Assembly: GCA_002439165.1 (NCBI GenBank)
Contig: DJTE01000046.1
Span: forward strand, 1-64,000
DNA: 64,000 nt
Source of the DNA: Chryseobacterium indologenes
GTDB taxonomy: Bacteria; Bacteroidota; Bacteroidia; Flavobacteriales; Weeksellaceae
Reading direction: 5' to 3'
Shown here piece by piece: positions 39,328 through 48,055 of this stretch (the stretch's first letter is position 1; each line of letters starts with the position of its first letter). Below the pieces are notes generated by a model. The model ran no database searches and was not told where the DNA came from. It saw nothing but the letters and a program-made list of their open reading frames with translations. The position numbers and the translations under genes are program-made.

Positions 39328-41547
39328 ATGTCAGACAAATCAAAAATCTATTACACTTTAACGGATGAGGCTCCAATGCTGGCTACACATTCTTTTTTAC
39401 CGATTGTGAAAGCGTTTACAAAATCAGCGGGTATTGAGATCGCCGTTCCGGATATTTCTTTAGCAGGCAGAATTTTAGCGAACTTTCCTGAGTTTTTAAA
39501 AGATGATCAGAAAATTGGTGATGCTTTGGCTGAATTGGGAGAACTGGCGACAAAACCTGAAGCCAATATCATCAAATTACCGAATATCTCCGCTTCCGTA
39601 CCACAGCTGGATGCAGCAATCGCTGAACTTCAGTCTAAAGGATTTGCTGTTCCTAATTATCCTGCTGAACCTAAAAATGATGAGGAAAAAGCCATTAAAG
39701 CTAAATATGCAAAAGTTTTAGGAAGTGCTGTAAACCCTGTACTGAGAGAAGGAAATTCTGACAGACGTGCTCCGAAAGCGGTGAAAAACTATGCTAAAGC
39801 CAACCCTCACAGAATGGGTGACTGGGCATCTGACAGCAAAACTGACGTAGCTCACATGAACAATGGTGATTTCTACGGTACAGAAACTTCTACCACCTTA
39901 GAAAATGCTACAAAATACAGAATCGTATTCAAAGGAAATGACGGTTCTGAATCTGTATTGAAAGACTTCGCTGGTCTTCAGGCCGGAGAAGTGATCGATT
40001 CTTCCGTAATGAATCTTAATGCTCTGAAAGTATTCGTTCAGGAAGCGATCGAAGAAGCTAAGAAAAGAAACGTACTTCTTTCCGCTCACCTTAAAGCTAC
40101 GATGATGAAAATCTCCGATCCTATTATTTTCGGAGCGATCGTAGAAACATTCTTCAAAGAAGTATTCACTAAATATGCGGAGACATTCAGGTCTTTGGAT
40201 ATCAATCCTAACAACGGTCTTGCCGATCTTTTTGAAAAAATCAAAGGAAATGCCCAGGAAGCTGACATCAAAGCTGATATTGAAAAAGCACTTGCTGACG
40301 GACCAAGAGTGGCTATGGTAAATTCTGACAAAGGAATCACCAATTTCCACGTCCCTTCCGACATCATCGTAGATGCTTCTATGGCTGCCCTTGTAAGAGG
40401 AGGAGGTAAAATGTGGAACAAAGACGGAAATGAAGAGGATACCGTATGCATTATTCCTGACCGTTCTTACGCAGGTTTCTATCAGTCTGTAATCGATGAT
40501 ATGAAAGCACATGGAAAGCTTGACCCTACTACAATGGGATCTGTTCCAAACGTAGGTTTAATGGCTCAGAAAGCTGAAGAATATGGTTCTCACGATAAAA
40601 CGTTCCAGTTATCTGCTGACGGAACTGTTGAAGTTCAGGACGAAAACGGAACCGTTCTTCTTTCTCAGAAAGTAGAAAAAGATGATATCTTCAGAATGTG
40701 CCAGACTAAAGACGCTCCTATCCAGGACTGGGTGAAGCTGGCCGTAAACAGATCAAGATTATCTGATACGCCTGCTATTTTCTGGTTAGACAAAGGAAGA
40801 GCTCACGACAGAGAAATCATCAAAAAAGTAGAAAAATATCTTGCTGATCACGACACAGCAGGTCTTGACATCAGAATCCTTGATGTAAAAGATGCCATGA
40901 CTGAAACCCTTAAAAGAGCAAGAGAAGGCAAAGATACGATCTCTGTTTCCGGAAACGTACTGAGAGATTATTTAACGGATCTTTTCCCTATTCTTGAACT
41001 TGGTACTTCTGCAAAAATGCTTTCCATCGTTCCACTGATGAACGGAGGAGGTCTTTTCGAAACAGGTGCCGGAGGTTCTGCCCCTAAACACGTTGAGCAG
41101 TTCCTTGAAGAAGGTTATTTAAGATGGGATTCTTTAGGCGAATTCTTGGCATTACAGGCTTCTTTGGAGCACCTGGCACAAACTCAGGGGAATACAAAAT
41201 CTCAGGTTTTAGCTGATGCACTGGATGAGGCCAACGCTAAATTCCTAGCTACTGATAAATCTCCTGCAAGAAAAGTAGGACAGATCGATAACAGAGGTTC
41301 TCACTTCTACCTGGCAATGTACTGGGCTGAAGCTTTAGCCAGTCAGACTGCCGATGCTGAATTAGCTGCTCAATTCGCTCCGATAGCCGCAGCAATGCAG
41401 GAAAATGAAGCTGTAATCAATGCTGAATTAATCGGTGCTCAGGGTAAACCTCAGAATATTGACGGTTACTACAAAACCGATACATATAAAACGTATGCAG
41501 CAATGAGACCAAGCACTGTTTTAAATGAAATTATTGACGGGATCTAA
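39328..41547 (+). CDS. icd: NADP-dependent isocitrate dehydrogenase, monomeric
   Basis: A 739-aa monomeric-type isocitrate dehydrogenase (about 80 kDa), which oxidatively decarboxylates isocitrate to 2-oxoglutarate. YTLTDEAPMLATHSFLPIVK and PNISASVPQL are diagnostic N-terminal blocks. NYAKANPHRMGDWASDSKTD and the SGNVLRDYLTD stretch near the C-terminus are also conserved. Chromosomal position and a nearby -7 box suggest a housekeeping TCA-cycle gene. No related TCA genes are adjacent. Codon usage is smoother than in its neighbours, fitting a highly expressed enzyme. Confidence 0.97.
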   Translation: MSDKSKIYYTLTDEAPMLATHSFLPIVKAFTKSAGIEIAVPDISLAGRILANFPEFLKDDQKIGDALAELGELATKPEANIIKLPNISASVPQLDAAIAELQSKGFAVPNYPAEPKNDEEKAIKAKYAKVLGSAVNPVLREGNSDRRAPKAVKNYAKANPHRMGDWASDSKTDVAHMNNGDFYGTETSTTLENATKYRIVFKGNDGSESVLKDFAGLQAGEVIDSSVMNLNALKVFVQEAIEEAKKRNVLLSAHLKATMMKISDPIIFGAIVETFFKEVFTKYAETFRSLDINPNNGLADLFEKIKGNAQEADIKADIEKALADGPRVAMVNSDKGITNFHVPSDIIVDASMAALVRGGGKMWNKDGNEEDTVCIIPDRSYAGFYQSVIDDMKAHGKLDPTTMGSVPNVGLMAQKAEEYGSHDKTFQLSADGTVEVQDENGTVLLSQKVEKDDIFRMCQTKDAPIQDWVKLAVNRSRLSDTPAIFWLDKGRAHDREIIKKVEKYLADHDTAGLDIRILDVKDAMTETLKRAREGKDTISVSGNVLRDYLTDLFPILELGTSAKMLSIVPLMNGGGLFETGAGGSAPKHVEQFLEEGYLRWDSLGEFLALQASLEHLAQTQGNTKSQVLADALDEANAKFLATDKSPARKVGQIDNRGSHFYLAMYWAEALASQTADAELAAQFAPIAAAMQENEAVINAELIGAQGKPQNIDGYYKTDTYKTYAAMRPSTVLNEIIDGI

Positions 41548-41570
41548 TTTACAGGTTCTTCCAATATACA

Positions 41571-41598
41571 AAAAGCTCCTTTTTCAAGGGGCTTTTTT
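41571..41598 (+). terminator. icd terminator
   Basis: AAAAGCTCCT / AGGGGCTTTTTT hairpin, 24 bp after the stop, with a T run. Confidence 0.85.
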
Positions 41599-41627
41599 GG
41601 TGTTTTTTGGGTGTTGCCCTAAATTTT

Positions 41628-41770
41628 AATCGGGCTTAAGCCCGATTCTATTGAATATTGAGACCATGTTAATCTGCAAAGTTGCTTTTGGAGATTTTGT
41701 GTTTTTTAAGATTTAAGGTTCTTTTGAATTGGACGGGCTAAAGCCCATCCATATTGAATATTGAGGCTAT
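41628..41770. repeat. two copies of a ~103-bp GGGCTTAAGCCC repeat
   Basis: A perfect 20-bp palindrome AATCGGGCTTAAGCCCGATT (41628-41647) and a second GGGCTAAAGCCC (41735-41746). Each is followed by ATTGAATATTGA(G/A) and, about 45 bp later, TTTTGGAGATTTTGTG. The period is about 103 bp. It fills the gap between icd and the aldo/keto reductase gene. Confidence 0.65.
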
Positions 41771-41839
41771 GTTAATTGAAAAAGGGTTCTTTTGGAGATT
41801 TTGTGCTCTTCAGATTTAGGGCAGTTTTTTGAATTCATT

Positions 41840-41878
41840 AAAAAAAACCGGATTCCTGTTTGACATTCAGGAATCCGG
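41840..41878 (-). terminator. aldo/keto reductase terminator
   Basis: CCGGATTCCTG / CAGGAATCCGG (41848-41858 and 41868-41878), perfect 11-bp stem. The minus-strand read continues into TTTTTTT. Confidence 0.9.
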
Positions 41879-41902
41879 ATCTTTATTAGTCAATTAATGA
41901 GT

Positions 41903-42904
41903 TTAGTTGTTGACCAGCTTCATAGAGCCTTCATTATATCTCTCTCCTACATTCGGATATTTTTTGAGAAGTGAATCGATGGTTTCAAGATCAGCCGGGC
42001 TCAGATCAATATTAACTGCCTGAATGTTCTCTTCAAGGTAGCTGATTCGTTTGGTTCCCGGAATCGGAATAATATCATCGCCCTGATTAAGCACCCAGGC
42101 CAAAGCCAGCTGAGTTCCTTTCACGCCTTTTGACCGGGCAAAATCATTGAATTCCCTCGCCAGATTTCTGTTGTTTTCCAGATATTCTTCCTGATAGCGC
42201 GGCAATGATTTTCTGAAATCTTCGTCTCCGAAATTCTGAACTTCGTTAATATTGGCAAAAAGCCCTCTTGCCAGTGGAGAATAAGGAACAAGAGCAACTC
42301 CCAGTTCTCTGATTGTAGAAAGGATCTCTTTTTCCACATCTCTGGTAAGAATTGAATATTCAGACTGCAGTGCGGTAATCGGGTGAATTTTATTTGCTTT
42401 TCTGATGGATTCGGCGGAAGCTTCTGATAATCCCAGATATTTTACTTTTCCTTCTTTTACCAGCTCTGCCATAGCTCCCACTGTCTCTTCTACGGGAACA
42501 TTAGGATCAACTCTGTGGGCATAATACAGATCAATCGTATCTATTTTCAGTCTCTGAAGGCTTAAATCTACCGCCTGTCTGATCCATTCCGGTGACCCAT
42601 CGAAATAAGTCCCGGGAGCACCGCTGTGGCTTGCATTCCCGTCTTTAAATCTGAACCCGAATTTGGTCGCAATAAAGATCTTATCACGGTTGGGTACGAG
42701 AACTTTTGAAATCAGTTTTTCATTGTCTCCGTTGGCATACATATCTGCTGTATCCCAGAAGTTTACTCCCAGATCCAGAGCTTTATGCAGGGTATTAATG
42801 CTTTCCTGCTCATCGGCAGGTCCGTAAGCAAAGCTCATTCCCATACATCCTAATCCTACTGCGGAAAGCTGCTCTCCTGTATTTCCTAATTGTCTAAATT
42901 TCAT
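41903..42904 (-). CDS. aldo/keto reductase
   Basis: A 333-aa aldo/keto reductase. The start was placed at 42904 (MKFRQLGNTGEQL), giving the usual N-terminus; ten more codons are open upstream. The AKR tetrad is present: Asp51 and Tyr56 in FWDTADMYANG, Lys81 in ATKFGF, His130 in LYYAHRVD. The NADPH-binding block includes IIPIPGTKR. It is of the AKR13-like group. It is divergent from nothing and followed upstream by the AraC gene on the same strand (87 bp). Confidence 0.95.
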   Translation of the reverse strand: MKFRQLGNTGEQLSAVGLGCMGMSFAYGPADEQESINTLHKALDLGVNFWDTADMYANGDNEKLISKVLVPNRDKIFIATKFGFRFKDGNASHSGAPGTYFDGSPEWIRQAVDLSLQRLKIDTIDLYYAHRVDPNVPVEETVGAMAELVKEGKVKYLGLSEASAESIRKANKIHPITALQSEYSILTRDVEKEILSTIRELGVALVPYSPLARGLFANINEVQNFGDEDFRKSLPRYQEEYLENNRNLAREFNDFARSKGVKGTQLALAWVLNQGDDIIPIPGTKRISYLEENIQAVNIDLSPADLETIDSLLKKYPNVGERYNEGSMKLVNN

Positions 42905-42991
42905 GATTGCTTTGATTTTAAATTTACAGGACAAAATTAGAACAAGAATCCAGTGTGTGCGATATAGAATTCAAACGAAGACTTATAAAAT

Positions 42992-43897
42992 TCAAACAAC
43001 TTCAGATCTTATCGCATTAGGGGTCATTCCGGTCTGTCTCTTAAAATAATTGGTGAAATAAGCCGGTTCTTCAAATCCCAGTCCATAAGCAATTTCTGAA
43101 ATATTCCAGTCGGTATGTTTCAGCAATGCACGGGCTTCCTGAATGATTCTTGAAGTGATCTGCTGACTCGTTGTTCTCCCGGTTATCTCTTTTACGGAAC
43201 GGTTCAGGGAATTCACGTGAACAGAAAGATTCTGTGCGAAATCGTTAGGGGTTTTCAGCTTCAGACACGCTTCGGGGCTGTCTATCGGAAACTGCCTCTC
43301 CAGCAATTCCATAAATAAGGAAGCGACTCGCTGTGAAGCATTCTGATACGGCTGAAAACTTTCCGCAGGATGCATTTTCATCGTTTCATGAATCAAAAGA
43401 TGAAGATAAGCACGGAGCATATCGTATTTATGGGTATAATCCGTCCCGATTTCAGTTATCATTTTAATATAAAGCTCTGAAACGGTTTTCTGCTGATCTT
43501 CACCGATGAAAAAAACAGGATTTCCCCCAATCCTGAACAACGGAGAATCCTGAAGATTCCCGATACGGCTTCCGTTCTGAAGGAATTCTTCGGTAAAAAG
43601 GCAGAACCAGCCTGTCTGATTTTCATCATCCGCTTCCCATGAATAAGGCACCATAGGATTTGAAAACAAAATAGCCGGCTGGTCTATATGGATCCATTTG
43701 TCTGCATAATGAAGTTTCCCTTTTCCTATGATCAGTGAGATCTTGTAATAATCCCTCCTGCTGTAAGGGGTAACCAGCGAACAGCTGTCACGGGAAAACA
43801 CATTAAAATGCCCTATCCCCGGCGTTACGATGCACTGCGGCTCCCGGGAAAGTTCATTCCGTTCGTAAAACCCTGTTAATGTTTCTTTAGATTCCAT
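42992..43897 (-). CDS. AraC family transcriptional regulator
   Basis: A 301-aa AraC/XylS regulator: an N-terminal cupin-like ligand domain (about 25-120) and two helix-turn-helix motifs in the last 100 residues (NDFAQNLSVHVNSLNRSVKE and WNISEIAYGLGFEEPAYFTN, ending NYFKRQTGMTPNAIRSE). It stands 87 bp upstream of the aldo/keto reductase on the same strand, a common arrangement in which an AraC protein controls an adjacent oxidoreductase. Inducer unknown. Confidence 0.93.
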   Translation of the reverse strand: MESKETLTGFYERNELSREPQCIVTPGIGHFNVFSRDSCSLVTPYSRRDYYKISLIIGKGKLHYADKWIHIDQPAILFSNPMVPYSWEADDENQTGWFCLFTEEFLQNGSRIGNLQDSPLFRIGGNPVFFIGEDQQKTVSELYIKMITEIGTDYTHKYDMLRAYLHLLIHETMKMHPAESFQPYQNASQRVASLFMELLERQFPIDSPEACLKLKTPNDFAQNLSVHVNSLNRSVKEITGRTTSQQITSRIIQEARALLKHTDWNISEIAYGLGFEEPAYFTNYFKRQTGMTPNAIRSEVV

Positions 43898-43992
43898 AGA
43901 TCAAAATTATAAAATTCAAACAAATAAAAAAACTAAAAAAATGACCGACTGAAAGCCGGCCATCAAAATTGAATGTATAGTTGATCGTTGAT

Positions 43993-44418
43993 TTAATGAT
44001 GATCATAATGACCATGCTTTTTGTCCATTTTATAAACTTTGGACTTGTTCTTCTTATACTTTTTATCGTTGTTTTTGTTTCTGTTGTACACCGCCACAGG
44101 ATTCTGTCCTTTGTAATACTTATTTTTAAATTTTAAATATTTTTCACGGCCTAAGATCCTTTCTATTTCGTAATAGCGGTCTTCTCTCCACCGGTCCGGA
44201 TGGCTTACATACACTCTGTTCCAGGAATCATAATCGTCATACCTACTGTTCAGAGCATTCAGCTGGTTAGTCTGTGCAACAGAAAGTAAAAGATCGGCCG
44301 CTACGCTTTGCCAGTTGATATCAGTAATGCTTCTACGGTAGTCGTTATAATAATCATATTGTGCAAAGCCCAGGCTAAAGGTACCTGTAAGCAGCACTGC
44401 TATTAATATTTTTTTCAT
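43993..44418 (-). CDS. secreted His/Tyr/Lys-rich hypothetical protein
   Basis: A 141-aa protein with a signal peptide (MKKILIAVLLTGTFSLGFAQ). The mature part is unusually rich in Tyr, Asp, Asn and Lys, with a helical centre (SVAADLLLSVAQTNQLNALN) and a C-terminal tail of Lys/Asn then GHYDHH. Related proteins occur in other Chryseobacterium-type genomes as hypotheticals. A role in metal or surface binding is conceivable from the His tail but unproven. Single gene, minus strand. Confidence 0.75.
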   Translation of the reverse strand: MKKILIAVLLTGTFSLGFAQYDYYNDYRRSITDINWQSVAADLLLSVAQTNQLNALNSRYDDYDSWNRVYVSHPDRWREDRYYEIERILGREKYLKFKNKYYKGQNPVAVYNRNKNNDKKYKKNKSKVYKMDKKHGHYDHH

Positions 44419-44876
44419 TTCACCCCATTTTAAAGTTAAACTGATATATGTTTTTCAATTAAAATGCCAAGTCTTTCAAATATATTCACAATGTTTGTTA
44501 AAATACACATAAAACCCTGATAGTCTTTCAGATATTTTCTGCATTTACATACAATCATTAGGATTTCTTTATGGAGATCATCACTATCATACTGTCCGTA
44601 TTAAGGTTGATTAAGGAGTTTTTTTTGAGCGGGACTATCCGGAGTGAAGCCTGATTTAATATCCTCAAATATCTTACCTCTGTAAGGGTTTAAAATAAGC
44701 CGGGATAAGACCACGGGAGTGAAGCCTGATTATTTTTTTCATTCCAAACAGCTCTTAAATTTCGTTAAGTTTCCTAAAACTTTATTTTTATATGATATTA
44801 ATTTGTAATTTTAAAGGAGAAGAATGCAGAAAAAGGTATTCAAAGTCATTGATTAACTCAATAAAATCTTAAAATT
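44419..44876. other. 458-bp intergenic region
   Basis: No convincing gene. It holds a 16-bp direct repeat GGAGTGAAGCCTGATT at 44641-44656 and 44716-44731 (75 bp apart) and a short frame near 44824 (MQKKVFKVID, 10 aa) that may be the start of a truncated gene. Confidence 0.35.
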
Positions 44877-45164
44877 ATGGAAAATATAAAGTTTGAAATA
44901 TCTCCATACCAGGATGAACTGCAGCTATTGATTGACGGAAATAAAGCGGGATACATGTCGATTGAGGTGGACGGAAGGCTGCTGATCGTGTACTACACCA
45001 AACTTGACGAGGAACGCGAAGGAAAGGGATATGCCAAAATGCTTCTGGATGAGCTGGTTCGCTATGCTGAGGAAAAAGATCTTCTGGTAGATCCCGAATG
45101 TGATTTTGTCCGCCAGCAGTTTGAAAACCACCCTAAAAGATATAAAGACATCTGGCATGCCTGA
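44877..45164 (+). CDS. GNAT family N-acetyltransferase (YjdJ-like, short)
   Basis: A 95-aa protein of the small GCN5-related type (PF14542-like). EREGKGYAKMLLDELVRYAE is the acetyl-CoA binding motif (R/Q-x-x-G-x-G/A). The ending CDFVRQQFENHPKRY fits the family's CPFV..HP motif. These act as compact acetyltransferases of unknown acceptor. It is convergent with the MBL hydrolase, stop codons 1 bp apart. Confidence 0.88.
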   Translation: MENIKFEISPYQDELQLLIDGNKAGYMSIEVDGRLLIVYYTKLDEEREGKGYAKMLLDELVRYAEEKDLLVDPECDFVRQQFENHPKRYKDIWHA

Positions 45165-45165
45165 T

Positions 45166-46302
45166 TCAGTCTTCCCACCAGGCTCTGAACGGGTTATCCT
45201 TCCTGTTTAAATCTACAACTTCCCCGATCATCGGCGTGAAGACTGTTAAGCCTTTTTCTTTTCCCAGTCTGGTTATCATCTGCAAAGGCTCATTCCACGG
45301 ATGAAGGGCCAGTGCAAATTTTGAGGAATGAACGGGAATAGTAATTTTTGCCTTTAAATCAATGGCAGCCTGAACCACATCTTCCGGCAATGCATGAATA
45401 TATTTCCATGCCTTGTCATACTGTCCGTTTTCAAGAACAGCAAAATCAAAAGGGCCGAAACGGTCTCCGATTTCTTTAAAATGTGTGTCATAACCACTGT
45501 CTCCCCCTAAAAAGATCTTTTTTGAAGGCGTTTCCAGAACGTAGGAAGTCCAGAGGGTATTGTTCTGCTTTATTTTCCTTCCGGAAAAATGCCTGGCTGG
45601 TGTAAATGTAATTTTTATACCGTTTTTAAGAACAACTTCTGTCCCCCATTCTTCTTCAATCAGCTTATTTTCATTATATCCCCATCTTTCCAGATGAGCC
45701 CCGGCTCCCAGAGGAACAATCGCTTTTCCCGTACGGTCTCTAACTGACTTTACCGTAGGATAATCAAGATGGTCGAAATGATCATGGGTAATCACCAGAT
45801 AATCCGGATCCGGTATATCTTCAGGTTTAAAAATATCTGAGCCTTCAAATGCTTTGTTGAAATATTTAAACGGTGAACCGTACAAACTCAGTACAGGATC
45901 TACCAGAAACGAAATTCCATCTGTCTGCAGGTAATAGGAAGAATGCCCTAACCAAACCAATATATCCTGATCTTTCTGTATTTTTTTTAGATCTGTATAC
46001 CTGGAAGGAATTGCTTTTAAAGGTTTCAGCAGCGGATCTTTTTTTCCGAAAAGAAAATTCCAGCTTACCTGCAGGGTTCCATAACCTTCAGCAACAGCCG
46101 GTGTATAATTTATATTCTGAAATTTCCCTTTTTTATATAGCTTTGACCGCTGTATACGCTGAAGCCTCTTTCCTTTCGGAGAAGCCCCAAATGCAGGTCT
46201 GTTCATTACCCTGAAATAAACCGATACTATACCCAATACTGCAATAATCCAATAAATCATCTGTCCTCTAAAATCTGATATTGTATGAAAAATACGGGCC
46301 AT
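45166..46302 (-). CDS. MBL-fold metal-dependent hydrolase (UlaG/NAPE-PLD-like)
   Basis: A 378-aa metallo-beta-lactamase-fold hydrolase. N-terminal helix (about 13-30) makes it membrane-anchored. Metal site HxHxDH in VITHDHFDHLDY; further ligands His and Asp in LGAGAHLERWG, LGGDSGYDTHF and the late IPVHSSKF. The segment QILVWLGHSSYYLQTDG (approximately) is typical of UlaG/NAPE-PLD-type phosphodiesterases. Substrate unknown; a lipid or phosphodiester target is possible. A second, smaller MBL protein is at 55812. Confidence 0.9.
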   Translation of the reverse strand: MARIFHTISDFRGQMIYWIIAVLGIVSVYFRVMNRPAFGASPKGKRLQRIQRSKLYKKGKFQNINYTPAVAEGYGTLQVSWNFLFGKKDPLLKPLKAIPSRYTDLKKIQKDQDILVWLGHSSYYLQTDGISFLVDPVLSLYGSPFKYFNKAFEGSDIFKPEDIPDPDYLVITHDHFDHLDYPTVKSVRDRTGKAIVPLGAGAHLERWGYNENKLIEEEWGTEVVLKNGIKITFTPARHFSGRKIKQNNTLWTSYVLETPSKKIFLGGDSGYDTHFKEIGDRFGPFDFAVLENGQYDKAWKYIHALPEDVVQAAIDLKAKITIPVHSSKFALALHPWNEPLQMITRLGKEKGLTVFTPMIGEVVDLNRKDNPFRAWWED

Positions 46303-46414
46303 CCTCCATTTTTTAACTTAATTTATAAGCTATTCTGAATAATTTATTATTATTTTAAACCAGGATAATGATAAACTCTCTAAATTAGCAGATTGAAAAA
46401 AAATTCAAAGTACG

Positions 46415-47950
46415 TTGAAAAATTATTCGATCTTATTTGCAGCTTTAATTATGTCATCCTGCGCTTCTATCAGAAGGCATAATGAGCAGAGAGCATCGTG
46501 CATACCTCCTGAAAAGCTTAAGGAGGATGTGGATTATGCTTATTCTAAACTGCAGAAAATGCATCCCCAGCTTTACTGGTATATCTCCAAACAGGAACTC
46601 GATCATAAATTTGACAGTCTTAAACAGACTTTTGATCAGCCTTTAACTCCTCTCCAGTTTTATTTCAAGCTGCAGCCTGTAATTGCAGATGTACGGGAAG
46701 GGCACCTCGCCCTGAGAATTCCCAGAAAGAAATTCACCAAAAAAGAGATCAAAAAGCTGGAGCATAAAAAAGGAATGTTCAGCCGCTTTGAATATTATGT
46801 AAAGGGAAACCGTTTATTTATTGTTGAAAACAAAGATTCCGTAGAAGGTATACAGCCTGGCAGCGAAGTTTTATCTATCAACCATATTCCGGTTTCCGAG
46901 TACCTGAAAAGATACCGGGAACTGATCAGCAGCGACGGGTATAACACTACTTTTCAGTCTTATTTTCTGAAAGATGTATTTTTTAATTTTTATACGGCAG
47001 AAAACGGATTTAGCAACAGTGCATCCATAGAAACGCTTTACAACGGTAAAAAACATATTTATACGCTTCACAGAGAATCTAAAACCCAAAATGACCTGGA
47101 AAAGGATAAGGAACAGGAAAAACGTACTTCTGAAAAAAAGATCAATGATTATGTTGCCTTCAGTAACTCCTATAACCGGAATTTCAAATTTCTGGATAAG
47201 GACAGTACGACCGCTTACATGAAGGTAAAAAGTTTTTCCCGCGATCATTCAGACCGGTTTTATAAGGAAACGTTCACCAAAATAAAGAATGCCGGGGCTA
47301 AATATCTCATCATTGATGTCCGAAACAATTACGGAGGATCACTGCATGAAATCAACAACCTGTATTCTTACCTTGCTTCCGAACCTTTTGTCCTGATCAA
47401 GCCATCACAGCTTACATCAAGACTCAGTCCGCTAAAAACCAATTATTTCAGGAAAAGCAGCGCGCTTCAATATGCCTTTAAGAGCCTGGCTTATCCTACT
47501 TATGTATTTTCCCAGACCTTCAGCACTTATAAGAAAGACGGAAAAATATATTATAAAATGAAAGCCGATAAACCCACAAAGCCTAATAAGAATGCTTTCC
47601 AGGGAAAGGTTTTTGTACTGATCAACGGGGGAAGTTTTTCGGCATCATCGATCATTACGGCTAAACTTAAATATGATAAAAGAGCTGTTCTTGTAGGGGA
47701 AGAAACCGGAGGTGCCAATGACGGAACTGTTGCAGGATTCTATTCTTACCAGAAACTCCCCAACTCCAAAATCAATCTCCCTATCGGCCTTCTTCTGGTA
47801 CAGCCCAATATTGATTTTCTGAATACCCAGAGAGGAGTTGTTCCCGATGTTGTTATTCCCGAAAGTATGCAGGATGTTATCGACAGAAAAGATCCGCAAC
47901 TGGACTGGATAAAAAAGGAAATTGAAAAGGAAAAGAAAACGGGCAGATAA
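46415..47950 (+). CDS. S41 family peptidase, lipoprotein
   Basis: A 511-aa protein with a lipobox (ALIMSSC, Cys16) after a short hydrophobic stretch. The start codon is TTG; the only nearby Met (residue 13) would remove the signal. The S41 domain shows AKYLIIDVRNNYGG and the nucleophile region INGGSFSASS, which is closer to classic C-terminal processing peptidases than the 11353 protein. A PDZ-like domain may lie at about 105-140 (IQPGSEVLSINHIPV). It is anchored in a membrane, probably outer, and may process surface peptides. Confidence 0.88.
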   Translation: MKNYSILFAALIMSSCASIRRHNEQRASCIPPEKLKEDVDYAYSKLQKMHPQLYWYISKQELDHKFDSLKQTFDQPLTPLQFYFKLQPVIADVREGHLALRIPRKKFTKKEIKKLEHKKGMFSRFEYYVKGNRLFIVENKDSVEGIQPGSEVLSINHIPVSEYLKRYRELISSDGYNTTFQSYFLKDVFFNFYTAENGFSNSASIETLYNGKKHIYTLHRESKTQNDLEKDKEQEKRTSEKKINDYVAFSNSYNRNFKFLDKDSTTAYMKVKSFSRDHSDRFYKETFTKIKNAGAKYLIIDVRNNYGGSLHEINNLYSYLASEPFVLIKPSQLTSRLSPLKTNYFRKSSALQYAFKSLAYPTYVFSQTFSTYKKDGKIYYKMKADKPTKPNKNAFQGKVFVLINGGSFSASSIITAKLKYDKRAVLVGEETGGANDGTVAGFYSYQKLPNSKINLPIGLLLVQPNIDFLNTQRGVVPDVVIPESMQDVIDRKDPQLDWIKKEIEKEKKTGR

Positions 47951-47951
47951 A

Positions 47952-47994
47952 AAAAACATTTTCGGCGGGCTTTCAGCCCGCCGAAAATGTTTTT
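47952..47994. terminator. bidirectional intrinsic terminator, perfect 20-bp arms
   Basis: AAAAACATTTTCGGCGGGCT, loop TTC, then its exact complement (47952-47971 and 47975-47994). A and T tracts on both sides allow termination from either direction. It ends the S41 gene 2 bp after the stop. Confidence 0.92.
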
Positions 47995-48005
47995 ACCTCA
48001 TCAAT

Positions 48006-48033
48006 AAAAATCCGGCAGAAATTTTCTGCCGGA
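48006..48033 (-). terminator. M4 protease terminator
   Basis: TCCGGCAGAA / TTCTGCCGGA (48011-48020 and 48024-48033), loop ATT; on the minus strand followed by TTTTTATTG. It sits 22 bp after the protease gene's stop. Confidence 0.88.
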
Positions 48034-48055
48034 CCACATCTGTCGCTACTAAAAA

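Noticed and set aside
39898..40512. Long antisense frame (204 aa) inside icd
   Set aside because: It is a mirror of the highly biased codons of icd; no start signal, and Ser/Phe-rich composition is typical of such shadows.
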